Source of the DNA: Candidatus Staskawiczbacteria bacterium | GTDB lineage: Bacteria; Patescibacteria; Paceibacteria; Paceibacterales; Staskawiczbacteraceae | Length of the DNA stretch: 16,576 nt | Assembly: GCA_903835075.1 (NCBI GenBank) | Contig: CAILLM010000011.1 | Span: 1-16,576, forward strand | Direction: 5' to 3' | Part shown: positions 1 to 4,602 of the stretch, one piece after another | How positions within the stretch are numbered: position 1 is the stretch's first letter | Layout: each line of letters begins with the position of its first letter | Notes under the pieces: generated by a model | Seen by the model: the letters and a program-made list of their open reading frames with translations, nothing else | What the model was told of the DNA's origin: nothing | The model's database searches: none | Position numbers and translations under genes: made by a program

Positions 1-130
1 ATGCTCCAGTTTGGGGTATGTACCCACGTGTTACTAAGCCGTTCGCCGGTTGCCTTGCGGCCCCCGTGACTTGCATGCCGGTATCCACGTTACCAGCGTT
101 CACCCTGAGCTAGGATCAAACTCTCAAATA
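1..130 (-). rRNA. rrs: 16S ribosomal RNA, 5' part only
   Basis: Read on the minus strand, positions 113-125 give the universal 16S start motif GAGAGTTTGATCC, followed by CTCAGGGTGAACGCTGG and GCATGCAAGTC, which are conserved 5' 16S blocks. The gene runs off the left edge, so only about the first 130 bases are present. The 5' end at about 130 was set by counting back from the GAGTTTGATC motif as in E. coli 16S; the true processed end may differ by a few bases. The GGGTGAACGCTGG variant fits a CPR lineage, though this was judged from memory. Confidence 0.97.
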
Positions 131-465
131 AAACATTTGATGTTTGAACTTCTAGTTATAGAATAAACTACTAATGTGTGATTTACCTTTTCTTATGAAA
201 ATTTAAATCTAATTCGAAACAACTTTAAAAAACTAATTTTGGTTGTTTACTTATTGCTAACTTTAAAAATGGTCTTTAAAGTTATGCTCATTATTTACTT
301 TTCAAGGTCGAGTACGTTTTTTGAAAAAAACACCCGCGAAAATATTCTTGTTGAAAAATATTTTCGCGGACGTTTTATATCTTTTGTATAAAAATTTACA
401 AAAGTTTAAATTGGAGAATTAAATTATTTTTTATTTAATTTAATTAATTCTATTTACCATCTACA
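131..465 (-). other. rRNA leader with several hairpins
   Basis: About 335 AT-rich bases between the predicted rRNA transcription start (about 465) and the 16S gene, without any credible ORF. Perfect inverted repeats occur at 381-388/397-404 (8 bp), 334-346/357-369 (13 bp) and 258-267/275-284 (10 bp). Part of this leader would normally pair with sequence beyond the 3' end of 16S for RNase III processing, but the partner lies outside the window. No convincing boxA antitermination element was found. Confidence 0.6.
324..369 (-). terminator. terminator-like hairpin inside the rRNA leader
   Basis: A perfect 13-bp stem (334-346 with 357-369, 10-base loop), with CCGCG at the base, is followed on the minus strand by seven T (324-330). 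That is the layout of an intrinsic terminator pointing toward 16S. It lies about 100 bases downstream of the predicted rRNA start. It could stop read-through from the tRNA/tsf operon, act as an attenuator that rRNA transcription must pass, or be a processing stem. The upper stem is AT-rich, so efficiency is uncertain. Confidence 0.5.
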
Positions 466-471
466 ATGTAC

Positions 472-500
472 ATTCTATTCTAAAATTAAATCCGTGTCAA
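472..500 (-). promoter_or_regulatory. rRNA operon promoter
   Basis: On the minus strand: -35 TTGACA (495-500, perfect), a 17-base spacer, and -10 TAGAAT (472-477, five of six). The predicted start is near 465. It lies between tRNA-Thr and 16S and points toward 16S. It is the best sigma-70-type promoter in the window, as expected for rRNA. Confidence 0.85.
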
Positions 501-527
501 GTCCTAATATTGTAAACCTAAATACTG

Positions 528-599
528 AGCCGAAGAAGGGAGTCGAACCCCCGACCCACGCTTTACAAAAGCGTTGCTCTACCGCTGAGCTACTTCGGC
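528..599 (-). tRNA. tRNA-Thr (anticodon UGU)
   Basis: The minus strand folds into a complete cloverleaf: acceptor GCCGAAG/CTTCGGC, D stem GCTC/GAGC, anticodon stem ACGCT/AGCGT with loop TTTGTAA, a 5-base variable loop GGGTC, and a T arm with a TTCGACT loop whose stem has two G-U pairs. The anticodon TGT reads ACA, so threonine. The discriminator base is T. No CCA is encoded, so the end must be added after transcription. It lies directly downstream of the tsf operon and about 30 bases upstream of the rRNA promoter. Confidence 0.95.
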
Positions 600-604
600 A
601 ATTT

Positions 605-922
605 CTATTTTTTATTTTTCAAATCTTTATCTACTTTTTGTGCTTTCTTGCGAATATCGTGCAAAAGATGATCAACTCTTGTTTCAATCTTCAATGTCAT
701 AATTTTTACCCACGAAAGAAATTTATGTAAGAATATCTGCTTTTCAAAATATACAACAATTGTTTTTATTCTATTTTCTAAATTGGAAATAGTATGGTGT
801 TTTTTTATGCCTGTTGTCCCGTTATGTGGCAAAGAATTTAAAGCAGGCATTTTTCTAGCAAGAAGAAATGTTAATCCTCCAAGACTTAAAATAAAAATAA
901 TTGTAATTATAAGTTCAAGCAT
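605..922 (-). CDS. small single-pass membrane protein, unknown function
   Basis: This 105-residue protein is not assigned to a named family. Residues 1-22 form a strongly hydrophobic helix (LIITIIFILSLGGLTFLL), followed at once by RK, so an N-in or uncleaved membrane anchor is likely. The rest is basic, with a lysine-rich end (residues about 90-105). Its start lies only 3 bases after the tsf stop codon, so it is almost certainly the last protein gene of the rpmE-rpsB-tsf operon and translationally coupled to tsf. tRNA-Thr follows 5 bases after its stop. No catalytic motif is visible. The placement beside translation genes is suggestive but does not prove a ribosome-related role. Confidence 0.75.
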   Translation of the reverse strand: MLELIITIIFILSLGGLTFLLARKMPALNSLPHNGTTGIKKHHTISNLENRIKTIVVYFEKQIFLHKFLSWVKIMTLKIETRVDHLLHDIRKKAQKVDKDLKNKK

Positions 923-925
923 AAA

Positions 926-1510
926 TTATATCTCGTATCTTGCAAATCTTTTTACTTCTATTTTTTCTCCTATTTTAGCAACAGCATCTTCAATAAGATT
1001 AGCAATACTTTTAGAATCATCCTTAATCCAAGTTTGAGACAACAAACAAATTTCTTCTTTATATTTTTTCAATTTTCCTTCCAAAATCTGATCTGTAATA
1101 TTTTTAGGCTTTCCAGAATCTTTAACTTGTTCTTCATAAATTTTAGCTTCACTTTCCAAAAGTTCTGCTGGAATATCTGTTTCTGAAACATATAACGGCT
1201 TCATGGCTGTAATTTGCAAACAAATTTCATGAGCTAACTCTTTAAACATTGGATTCTTGGCAACAAAATCTGACTCACATCTAATATCAAGCAGTACTCC
1301 GGTTTTTGCATTTGAATGAGAATATGTTTCTATTAATCCCGAGTTAGTTTCTCTTGATACTTTTTTTATAGATATGTTTTTGCCCCAAACTCTTAATAAA
1401 TCTCTGGCCTTATCAATATCTCCACCACATTCCTCTAATGCTTTTTTTATTTGTGTTGGAGCAGAACCCGTTTCATCTCTTAATTGCTTTATTTGTTCTA
1501 TTGTAACCAT
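926..1510 (-). CDS. tsf: translation elongation factor Ts
   Basis: EF-Ts is the cytosolic guanine nucleotide exchange factor that releases GDP from EF-Tu. At 194 residues this is the short form, similar in length to Thermus EF-Ts, and lacks the long subdomain of E. coli (283 residues). Residues 1-43 form the UBA-like N-terminal domain (IKQLRDETGSAPTQIKKALE). The signature that contacts EF-Tu helix D, usually TDFVARN, appears as SDFVAKN at residues 80-86. The C-terminal LLSQTWIKDDSKS (residues 156-168) and RFARYEI match the family's end. It follows rpsB with a 20-base gap, the classic rpsB-tsf order. There is no visible Shine-Dalgarno sequence before the ATG. Confidence 0.96.
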   Translation of the reverse strand: MVTIEQIKQLRDETGSAPTQIKKALEECGGDIDKARDLLRVWGKNISIKKVSRETNSGLIETYSHSNAKTGVLLDIRCESDFVAKNPMFKELAHEICLQITAMKPLYVSETDIPAELLESEAKIYEEQVKDSGKPKNITDQILEGKLKKYKEEICLLSQTWIKDDSKSIANLIEDAVAKIGEKIEVKRFARYEI

Positions 1511-1530
1511 GTTTAAAATTGTTTTGTAAT

Positions 1531-2217
1531 TTATTTTGAAGTTTCTAAAACTTCTTTTACTCTATCTATTATATACCTAACTGAGGAAATTGCATCATCA
1601 TTTGCAGGAATTGGATAATCAACAATATCAGGATTTACGTTTGTATCAACAATTGAAATAATTTTAATTCCTTTTCTTTTGGCTTCTCTGGCACAAGTAA
1701 TGTCTTTGTCTAATCCAAAAATAATTACAGCATCTGGCAATTTTGTCATATTTCTTATGCCATCAAACTTTATTTTCAATTTAGCAATTTCTCTTTCAAA
1801 ATCCAATTGCTCTTTTTTTGTATATTTTACCAATCCTCCAGTTGCTTTTTTACTTTCCAAATCTTTGTAGTAGTTAACTCTTTTTTGAATTGTTTCAAAG
1901 TTTGTAAAAGTTCCCCCAAGCCATCTCTCTGTTACAGAAGAAACTCCGCAGTCTTTTGCAGCTTCTTGTATAACTGCTTTCATTTGAATTTTGGTACCTA
2001 CAAAAATTACTGTTTTTCCTTCAGCTACAATTTTAGAAATATAAGTTAAAGCTTTTTCTAATTCTTTTGCGGTTTTTTCTAAATCAAAAACATGAACATT
2101 GTTTTTTACCCCAGCAACATATTGTTTCATTTTTGGATACAATTTTGAAACTCTATGCCCAAAGCCAACTCCGGCTTTTTCCATTTCTTCTATATTTAAC
2201 TTTATATCTTTTGACAT
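1531..2217 (-). CDS. rpsB: 30S ribosomal protein S2
   Basis: S2 sits on the back of the small ribosomal subunit, helps recruit S1 where present, and is needed for translation. The 228-residue length is normal. Family signatures are clear: AGVGFGHRVSKLYPKMKQYV (residues about 15-34), NNVHVFDLEKT (39-49), VIFVGTKIQMKAVIQEAA, ERWLGGTFTNFETI (97-110), and the C-terminal block DAVIIFGLDKDITCAREAKRKGI and DTNVNPDIVDYPIPANDDA. It lies between rpmE and tsf on the same strand. The spacer before it (2218-2339) is full of inverted repeats, including a perfect 20-base palindrome ending 11 bases before the start codon. No Shine-Dalgarno is seen. Confidence 0.97.
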   Translation of the reverse strand: MSKDIKLNIEEMEKAGVGFGHRVSKLYPKMKQYVAGVKNNVHVFDLEKTAKELEKALTYISKIVAEGKTVIFVGTKIQMKAVIQEAAKDCGVSSVTERWLGGTFTNFETIQKRVNYYKDLESKKATGGLVKYTKKEQLDFEREIAKLKIKFDGIRNMTKLPDAVIIFGLDKDITCAREAKRKGIKIISIVDTNVNPDIVDYPIPANDDAISSVRYIIDRVKEVLETSK

Positions 2218-2339
2218 TTATTTTTTAACCTGCCTGCCGGCAGGCAGGGAAGCTTGCATGCGAACCAGCAAGGGCGTAAAACGAACTTGCCGGAGACACA
2301 AATGTCGCCAAAACGACACTTTAACTTCTGGTTATTTTA
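2218..2339 (-). other. GC-rich, repeat-filled rpmE-rpsB spacer
   Basis: This 122-base spacer is clearly richer in GC than its neighbours and has no credible gene. It contains the perfect palindrome 2229-2248, alternative hairpins in which GCAAG (2268-2272) can pair with CTTGC at 2253-2257 or at 2286-2290, and a TGTCG/CGACA hairpin (2303-2307/2314-2318). It could be an inserted repeat cluster or a structured rpsB leader; the sequence does not decide between them. Confidence 0.5.
2229..2248. repeat. perfect 20-base palindrome
   Basis: CCTGCCTGCCGGCAGGCAGG is fully self-complementary. It starts 11 bases upstream of the rpsB start codon. Similar CTGCCGGCAG palindromes are, from memory, common dispersed elements in CPR and other environmental genomes. 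Confidence 0.85.
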
Positions 2340-2591
2340 TTATTTTTTTTCTGCTCTTGCTCTTGGATTTTTTACTCTTTTAACTGCTACGGATTTCTTT
2401 GCAGTTCGGTCTTTAAACTTCTGAACTCTTCCTAATGTGTCCATAACTTTTTCTTGTTTTGTGTAAAAAGGATGGCACTTGGCGCAAACTTCAGTTTCTA
2501 TAAACTCTTTTGCAGAACCAACAGTAAAAACGTTGCCACATGCGCAACGAACGTTAGACTTATAATACTTAGGGTGAATATTTTCTTTCAT
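2340..2591 (-). CDS. rpmE: 50S ribosomal protein L31 (zinc-binding type)
   Basis: L31 is a small protein bridging the two ribosomal subunits. The 83-residue product starts MKENIHPKYY, the standard L31 start (MK..IHP.Y). Four cysteines, C16, C18, C36 and C39 (CAC and CAKC), form the zinc site of the C+ form. HPFYT (40-44) follows, as usual in the family. The reading frame is open further upstream to 2684, but those residues have no L31 counterpart and cover the leader hairpins and -10 box, so the start at 2591 was chosen. The C-terminal tail (residues about 60-83) is lysine/arginine-rich. First gene of the rpmE-rpsB-tsf operon. No Shine-Dalgarno. Confidence 0.95.
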   Translation of the reverse strand: MKENIHPKYYKSNVRCACGNVFTVGSAKEFIETEVCAKCHPFYTKQEKVMDTLGRVQKFKDRTAKKSVAVKRVKNPRARAEKK

Positions 2592-2623
2592 AGTGATAAT
2601 TAATTTATAAATATAATATTTTG

Positions 2624-2653
2624 TCTCCCTGCGGGAGATCTCCCGAAGGGAGA
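2624..2653 (-). promoter_or_regulatory. twin-hairpin leader of rpmE
   Basis: Two adjacent hairpins with identical arms, TCTCCC/GGGAGA, occupy 2624-2638 (loop TGC) and 2639-2653 (loop GAA). The inner arms also form the palindrome GGGAGATCTCCC (2633-2644), so an alternative fold exists. They lie in the predicted 82-base 5' UTR of rpmE. Leaders that let L31 regulate its own mRNA are known in several bacterial phyla; a similar role here is inferred. Confidence 0.5.
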
Positions 2654-2679
2654 GATGTATATCTTCCTTAATTTGTATA

Positions 2680-2707
2680 ATCATATATTAACAAACTTTT
2701 TTGCAAA
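2680..2707 (-). promoter_or_regulatory. candidate rpmE-rpsB-tsf promoter
   Basis: On the minus strand: -35 TTTGCA (2702-2707, four of six), a 16-base spacer, and -10 TATGAT (2680-2685, five of six). The predicted start near 2673 puts the twin hairpins inside the rpmE leader. Confidence 0.5.
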
Positions 2708-2845
2708 AGGCAATACCATAGCATAGTTTTCAATTCTTAACCAATCCCCACAGTCCCCAACCACCAATTTCATACTAAAAAATTTTCTTACAAATCTCCA
2801 AACGTTTGAGAAAAAGTAAGATTATTAAAATTTGATAAAATAAAC
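2708..2845. other. gene-free AT-rich spacer
   Basis: Lies between the rpmE promoter and the terminator of the small minus-strand gene at 2884. A run of C-rich text at 2741-2765 and a short palindrome CAAACGTTTG (2799-2808) are present. No gene or other signal was found. Confidence 0.5.
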
Positions 2846-2860
2846 TTTATGCAAAAAAAG
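2846..2860. repeat. 15-base direct repeat, copy 1
   Basis: TTTATGCAAAAAAAG recurs exactly at 4127-4141. In both places the minus-strand form supplies the T-run after a terminator hairpin at the end of a GC-rich minus-strand unit. The two copies flank prfA and the small gene. Confidence 0.75.
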
Positions 2861-2883
2861 AGACGTAAGCTTTCACAAACGCC
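2853..2883 (-). terminator. candidate terminator of the gene at 2884-3129
   Basis: Directly after the TAG stop, the minus strand can form an imperfect stem GGCGT/ACGTC, with a 2x2 internal loop and a GAAA loop (2862-2883). CTCTTTTTTT follows, with seven T at 2853-2859. The stem is weak but the position is right. Confidence 0.45.
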
Positions 2884-3129
2884 CTAACCAAATGGAATCA
2901 AAATCGGTTTTTTCAATACCGCATGGAGTTGGCGTTCGCGCATGCTGATATAGCAATCAATCAATTTCATGCCGCACATCAGCTTGGCGCGCAACGGTCG
3001 TTTGCACCGTATAAACCACCTGAATCTACGTTTGGCCAACTCATCCGAGTTGACCCTAAAGTCAAAACCCCAGTCGCCGGGACAATGTCCGTCATAAACG
3101 CCGAATGCCATGAATTTTTTTGTTTTCAT
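2884..3129 (-). CDS. small hypothetical protein in a GC-rich island
   Basis: This 81-residue protein is not recognised. It starts MKTKKFMAFGVYDGHCPGDW and is basic in the middle (RRFRWFIRCKRPLRAK, residues 34-49) with four cysteines, no signal peptide and no clear membrane helix. Evidence for a real gene is contextual: AGGA sits about 4 bases before the ATG (one of the few Shine-Dalgarno-like sites in the window), a good promoter is present at 3189-3217, and a terminator-like hairpin follows the stop. Its base composition is visibly richer in GC than the flanking genes, which suggests transfer or an unusual constraint. It is divergent from prfA. A structured RNA instead of a protein cannot be excluded. 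Confidence 0.5.
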   Translation of the reverse strand: MKTKKFMAFGVYDGHCPGDWGFDFRVNSDELAKRRFRWFIRCKRPLRAKLMCGMKLIDCYISMRERQLHAVLKKPILIPFG

Positions 3130-3188
3130 ATTATCCTAATTACTTTAGTTGGTCTATGTAAAGGTTCGGAAATCTGTACCCATGTCTC

Positions 3189-3217
3189 ATTTTATTTTTA
3201 CCACAATCTATTTTCAA
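3189..3217 (-). promoter_or_regulatory. promoter of the small minus-strand gene
   Basis: On the minus strand: -35 TTGAAA (3212-3217, five of six), a 17-base spacer, and -10 TAAAAT (3189-3194, five of six). The predicted start near 3182 gives a 5' UTR of about 53 bases before the ATG at 3129. It overlaps the prfA -35 on the other strand. Confidence 0.6.
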
Positions 3218-3239
3218 AATCAATATTTTGTGCTATTAT
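3211..3239 (+). promoter_or_regulatory. prfA promoter, likely leaderless
   Basis: On the plus strand: -35 TTTTCA (3211-3216, four of six), a 17-base spacer, and -10 TATTAT (3234-3239, five of six) with an upstream TG (3231-3232), an extended -10. Counting seven bases from the end of the -10 puts the transcription start at 3246, the A of the prfA ATG. Confidence 0.6.
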
Positions 3240-3245
3240 TTTTAA

Positions 3246-4097
3246 ATGGAACCTGATTACTCAAAATTTACTGCCGAGGACTGGAAGAATTATAAACCCG
3301 AAGAATATCAGTCAGATACGGAAGAAAAAGCAGGCAAACAGTCTGTTATTATTGAGATACGTGCTGGCCAAGGCGGAGATGAGGCTGGTCTTTTTGCTAG
3401 GGACTTATATAGAATGTATTCAAGATATGGCCAAACAAAAGGCTGGCGTGAGAAAATTTTAGATTCCAATAATACTTCTGTTGGCGGTTATAAAGAAATT
3501 GTTTTTGAATTAGACGGCCCAGGAGCTTATGACGAATTACAAAATGAAGGTGGAGTTCACCGCGTGCAAAGAATTCCCAAAACTGAAAAGCAAGGACGAG
3601 TTCACACTTCAACTGCAACTGTTGCGGTTTTACTAAAACCTAAAAAAACAGAGTTTACAATAAATCCAGCTGACTTAAGAATAGACACTTACCGCTCATC
3701 TGGTGCTGGCGGACAATATGTTAACAAAACAGAGTCAGCCATTAGAATTACTCACATTCCCACAAACACAGTTGTAACTTGCCAAACAGAAAGAAACCAA
3801 CAACAAAACAAAGAAACTGCAATGTCTATTTTAGCGGCAAGAATTTTGCAAAAACAAGAAGAAGACAATTTATCAAGCTTATCGGCAGAAAGACGCGACC
3901 AAATTGGCTGGGCAAAACGTTCTGAAAAGATAAGAACCTATAACTACCCACAAAATAGAATTACAGACCATAGAATTGGAAAAAGTTGGCACAACTTAGA
4001 AAGTATTGTTGATGGCAACCTAGAACCAATTGTTAAGGCCTTCAAAAAACATGCCGAAAACCCCGAAGGTGAAGAAACAGAAAAATCAGAAGAATAA
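3246..4097 (+). CDS. prfA: peptide chain release factor 1, lacking N-terminal domain 1
   Basis: Class I release factor that reads UAA/UAG in the ribosomal A site and triggers peptide release. RF1 identity comes from AGQGGDEAGLFARDLYRMYS (residues 40-59), the codon-reading PxT motif as PKT (111-113), and the GGQ loop at 155-157 (SSGAGGQYVNKTESAIRITH), then RTYNYPQNRITDHRIG. Length is 283 residues against about 360 for the family: the helical N-terminal domain 1 is essentially absent, leaving about 34 residues before the RF core. An in-frame TAA ends directly before the ATG, so the start cannot lie upstream. GGQ is followed by Tyr where RF1 usually has His. The C-terminus is glutamate-rich. It is the only plus-strand gene here. 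Confidence 0.95.
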   Translation: MEPDYSKFTAEDWKNYKPEEYQSDTEEKAGKQSVIIEIRAGQGGDEAGLFARDLYRMYSRYGQTKGWREKILDSNNTSVGGYKEIVFELDGPGAYDELQNEGGVHRVQRIPKTEKQGRVHTSTATVAVLLKPKKTEFTINPADLRIDTYRSSGAGGQYVNKTESAIRITHIPTNTVVTCQTERNQQQNKETAMSILAARILQKQEEDNLSSLSAERRDQIGWAKRSEKIRTYNYPQNRITDHRIGKSWHNLESIVDGNLEPIVKAFKKHAENPEGEETEKSEE

Positions 4098-4100
4098 AAT

Positions 4101-4129
4101 AAAATCCGCCTTTATTGAGCGGATTTTTT
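4101..4129 (+). terminator. prfA: prfA terminator
   Basis: A perfect 9-bp stem AAAATCCGC/GCGGATTTT (4101-4109 with 4119-4127, 9-base loop) ends in six T on the plus strand (4124-4129), starting 3 bases after the prfA stop. The A-rich left side means it could also work on the minus strand. Confidence 0.85.
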
Positions 4130-4141
4130 ATGCAAAAAAAG
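4127..4141. repeat. 15-base direct repeat, copy 2
   Basis: Exact second copy of TTTATGCAAAAAAAG (first at 2846-2860). It overlaps the T-runs of the prfA terminator and of the minus-strand terminator at 4134-4193. Confidence 0.75.
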
Positions 4142-4193
4142 GGCGGTTAACTTTTTTGTTGCTCCTTGCGAAGCTTCAAAAAAATTAACCGCC
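4134..4193 (-). terminator. strong terminator of the structured minus-strand unit
   Basis: A 17-bp stem pairs 4142-4158 with 4177-4193 and is followed on the minus strand by seven T (4134-4140). The only imperfect pair (4151/4184) is C-A on the plus strand but G-U in minus-strand RNA, so the uninterrupted helix exists only in minus-strand RNA. A short GCT/AGC extension follows within the loop. Confidence 0.7.
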
Positions 4194-4552
4194 ATGGCGT
4201 CGCGAACTCCATTCGCGGAAAGCCTAAAATTGGGTGGCGGCGGAGAAGAGGTCCCGCAAATGGACATTCTCCGACGCCTTTCTCGGCACAGCACACTGCG
4301 CCGAAATTTAACTGGTTGGCCAACATACGTGGCCGGACTCTCCCCCCGGTTCATCGCGGCGGGCGTTGACCAACCAGAATTTGTTAGGACAATCTGTCCA
4401 GAAAATTGATAACTAATTACTTCGCCTTCTCTTGCCATACTAGCAGGGGTTCTGGTTCAGAACCCATCGTGAGACAGTCATATAATGATAATTACCAATT
4501 TTCTGGACAGCTTACCTCGCCGCTAGGCGGGTTGTCCTATATTTTCAATGAT
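4134..4552 (-). ncRNA. candidate structured RNA, about 420 nt, unknown family
   Basis: A GC-rich minus-strand unit bounded by a promoter (4559-4587) and a strong terminator. In transcript order: hairpin 4537-4505 (GGACA/TGTCC with CGCC/GGCG tip); perfect 8-bp hairpin 4465-4447 (GGGTTCTG, 3-base loop); a 15-bp long-range helix pairing 4510-4496 with 4408-4394; hairpin 4399-4387; helix 4377-4365/4324-4312 (12 of 13 Watson-Crick, the other G-U only in minus RNA); hairpin 4304-4300/4287-4283; helix 4278-4267/4247-4236 (11 of 12); hairpin 4217-4212/4206-4201; then the terminator. An open frame of 108 codons (4438-4112) crosses it but reads through the terminator, so RNA is favoured. It shows no recognised motif of tmRNA, RNase P, SRP or 6S RNA. 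A palindromic mobile element is the main alternative. Confidence 0.45.
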
Positions 4553-4556
4553 GTAT

Positions 4557-4587
4557 ATATGGTATCACAATACCATATCCATGTCAA
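4557..4587 (-). promoter_or_regulatory. promoter with overlapping operator-like dyad
   Basis: On the minus strand: -35 TTGACA (4582-4587, perfect), a 17-base spacer, and -10 TACCAT (4559-4564) preceded by TG one base upstream (extended -10). The predicted start is near 4552. A perfect dyad ATATGGTAT-CACA-ATACCATAT (4557-4578) covers the -10 and most of the spacer, as a repressor site would. Alternatively the dyad is a 3' hairpin of the transglycosylase mRNA, but it has no T-run. Confidence 0.55.
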
Positions 4588-4602
4588 GAGCCAAACAGCA
4601 TT

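Noticed and set aside
2592..2684. N-terminal extension of L31
   Set aside because: It would translate the leader hairpins and the -10 box; L31 proteins start at MK..IHP.
2923..3462. 179-codon plus-strand open frame overlapping prfA
   Set aside because: It overlaps the RF1 gene in another frame and lies opposite the better-supported small gene; no family features.
4112..4438. 108-codon minus-strand open frame (starts MAREGEVISYQF)
   Set aside because: It reads through the 17-bp terminator stem and its T-run and covers almost every helix of the structured unit. Composition is arginine/proline-rich from GC content. RNA is the better reading, though a short peptide is not excluded.
4134..4552. 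tmRNA, RNase P RNA, SRP RNA or group I/II intron
   Set aside because: The conserved signatures (tRNA-like TTCGA arm with CCA, GAGGAAAGTCC, GGAAGNAGCC-type tip, domain V) were looked for on the minus strand and not found; only a loose GAGAGTCCGG resemblance to RNase P was seen.
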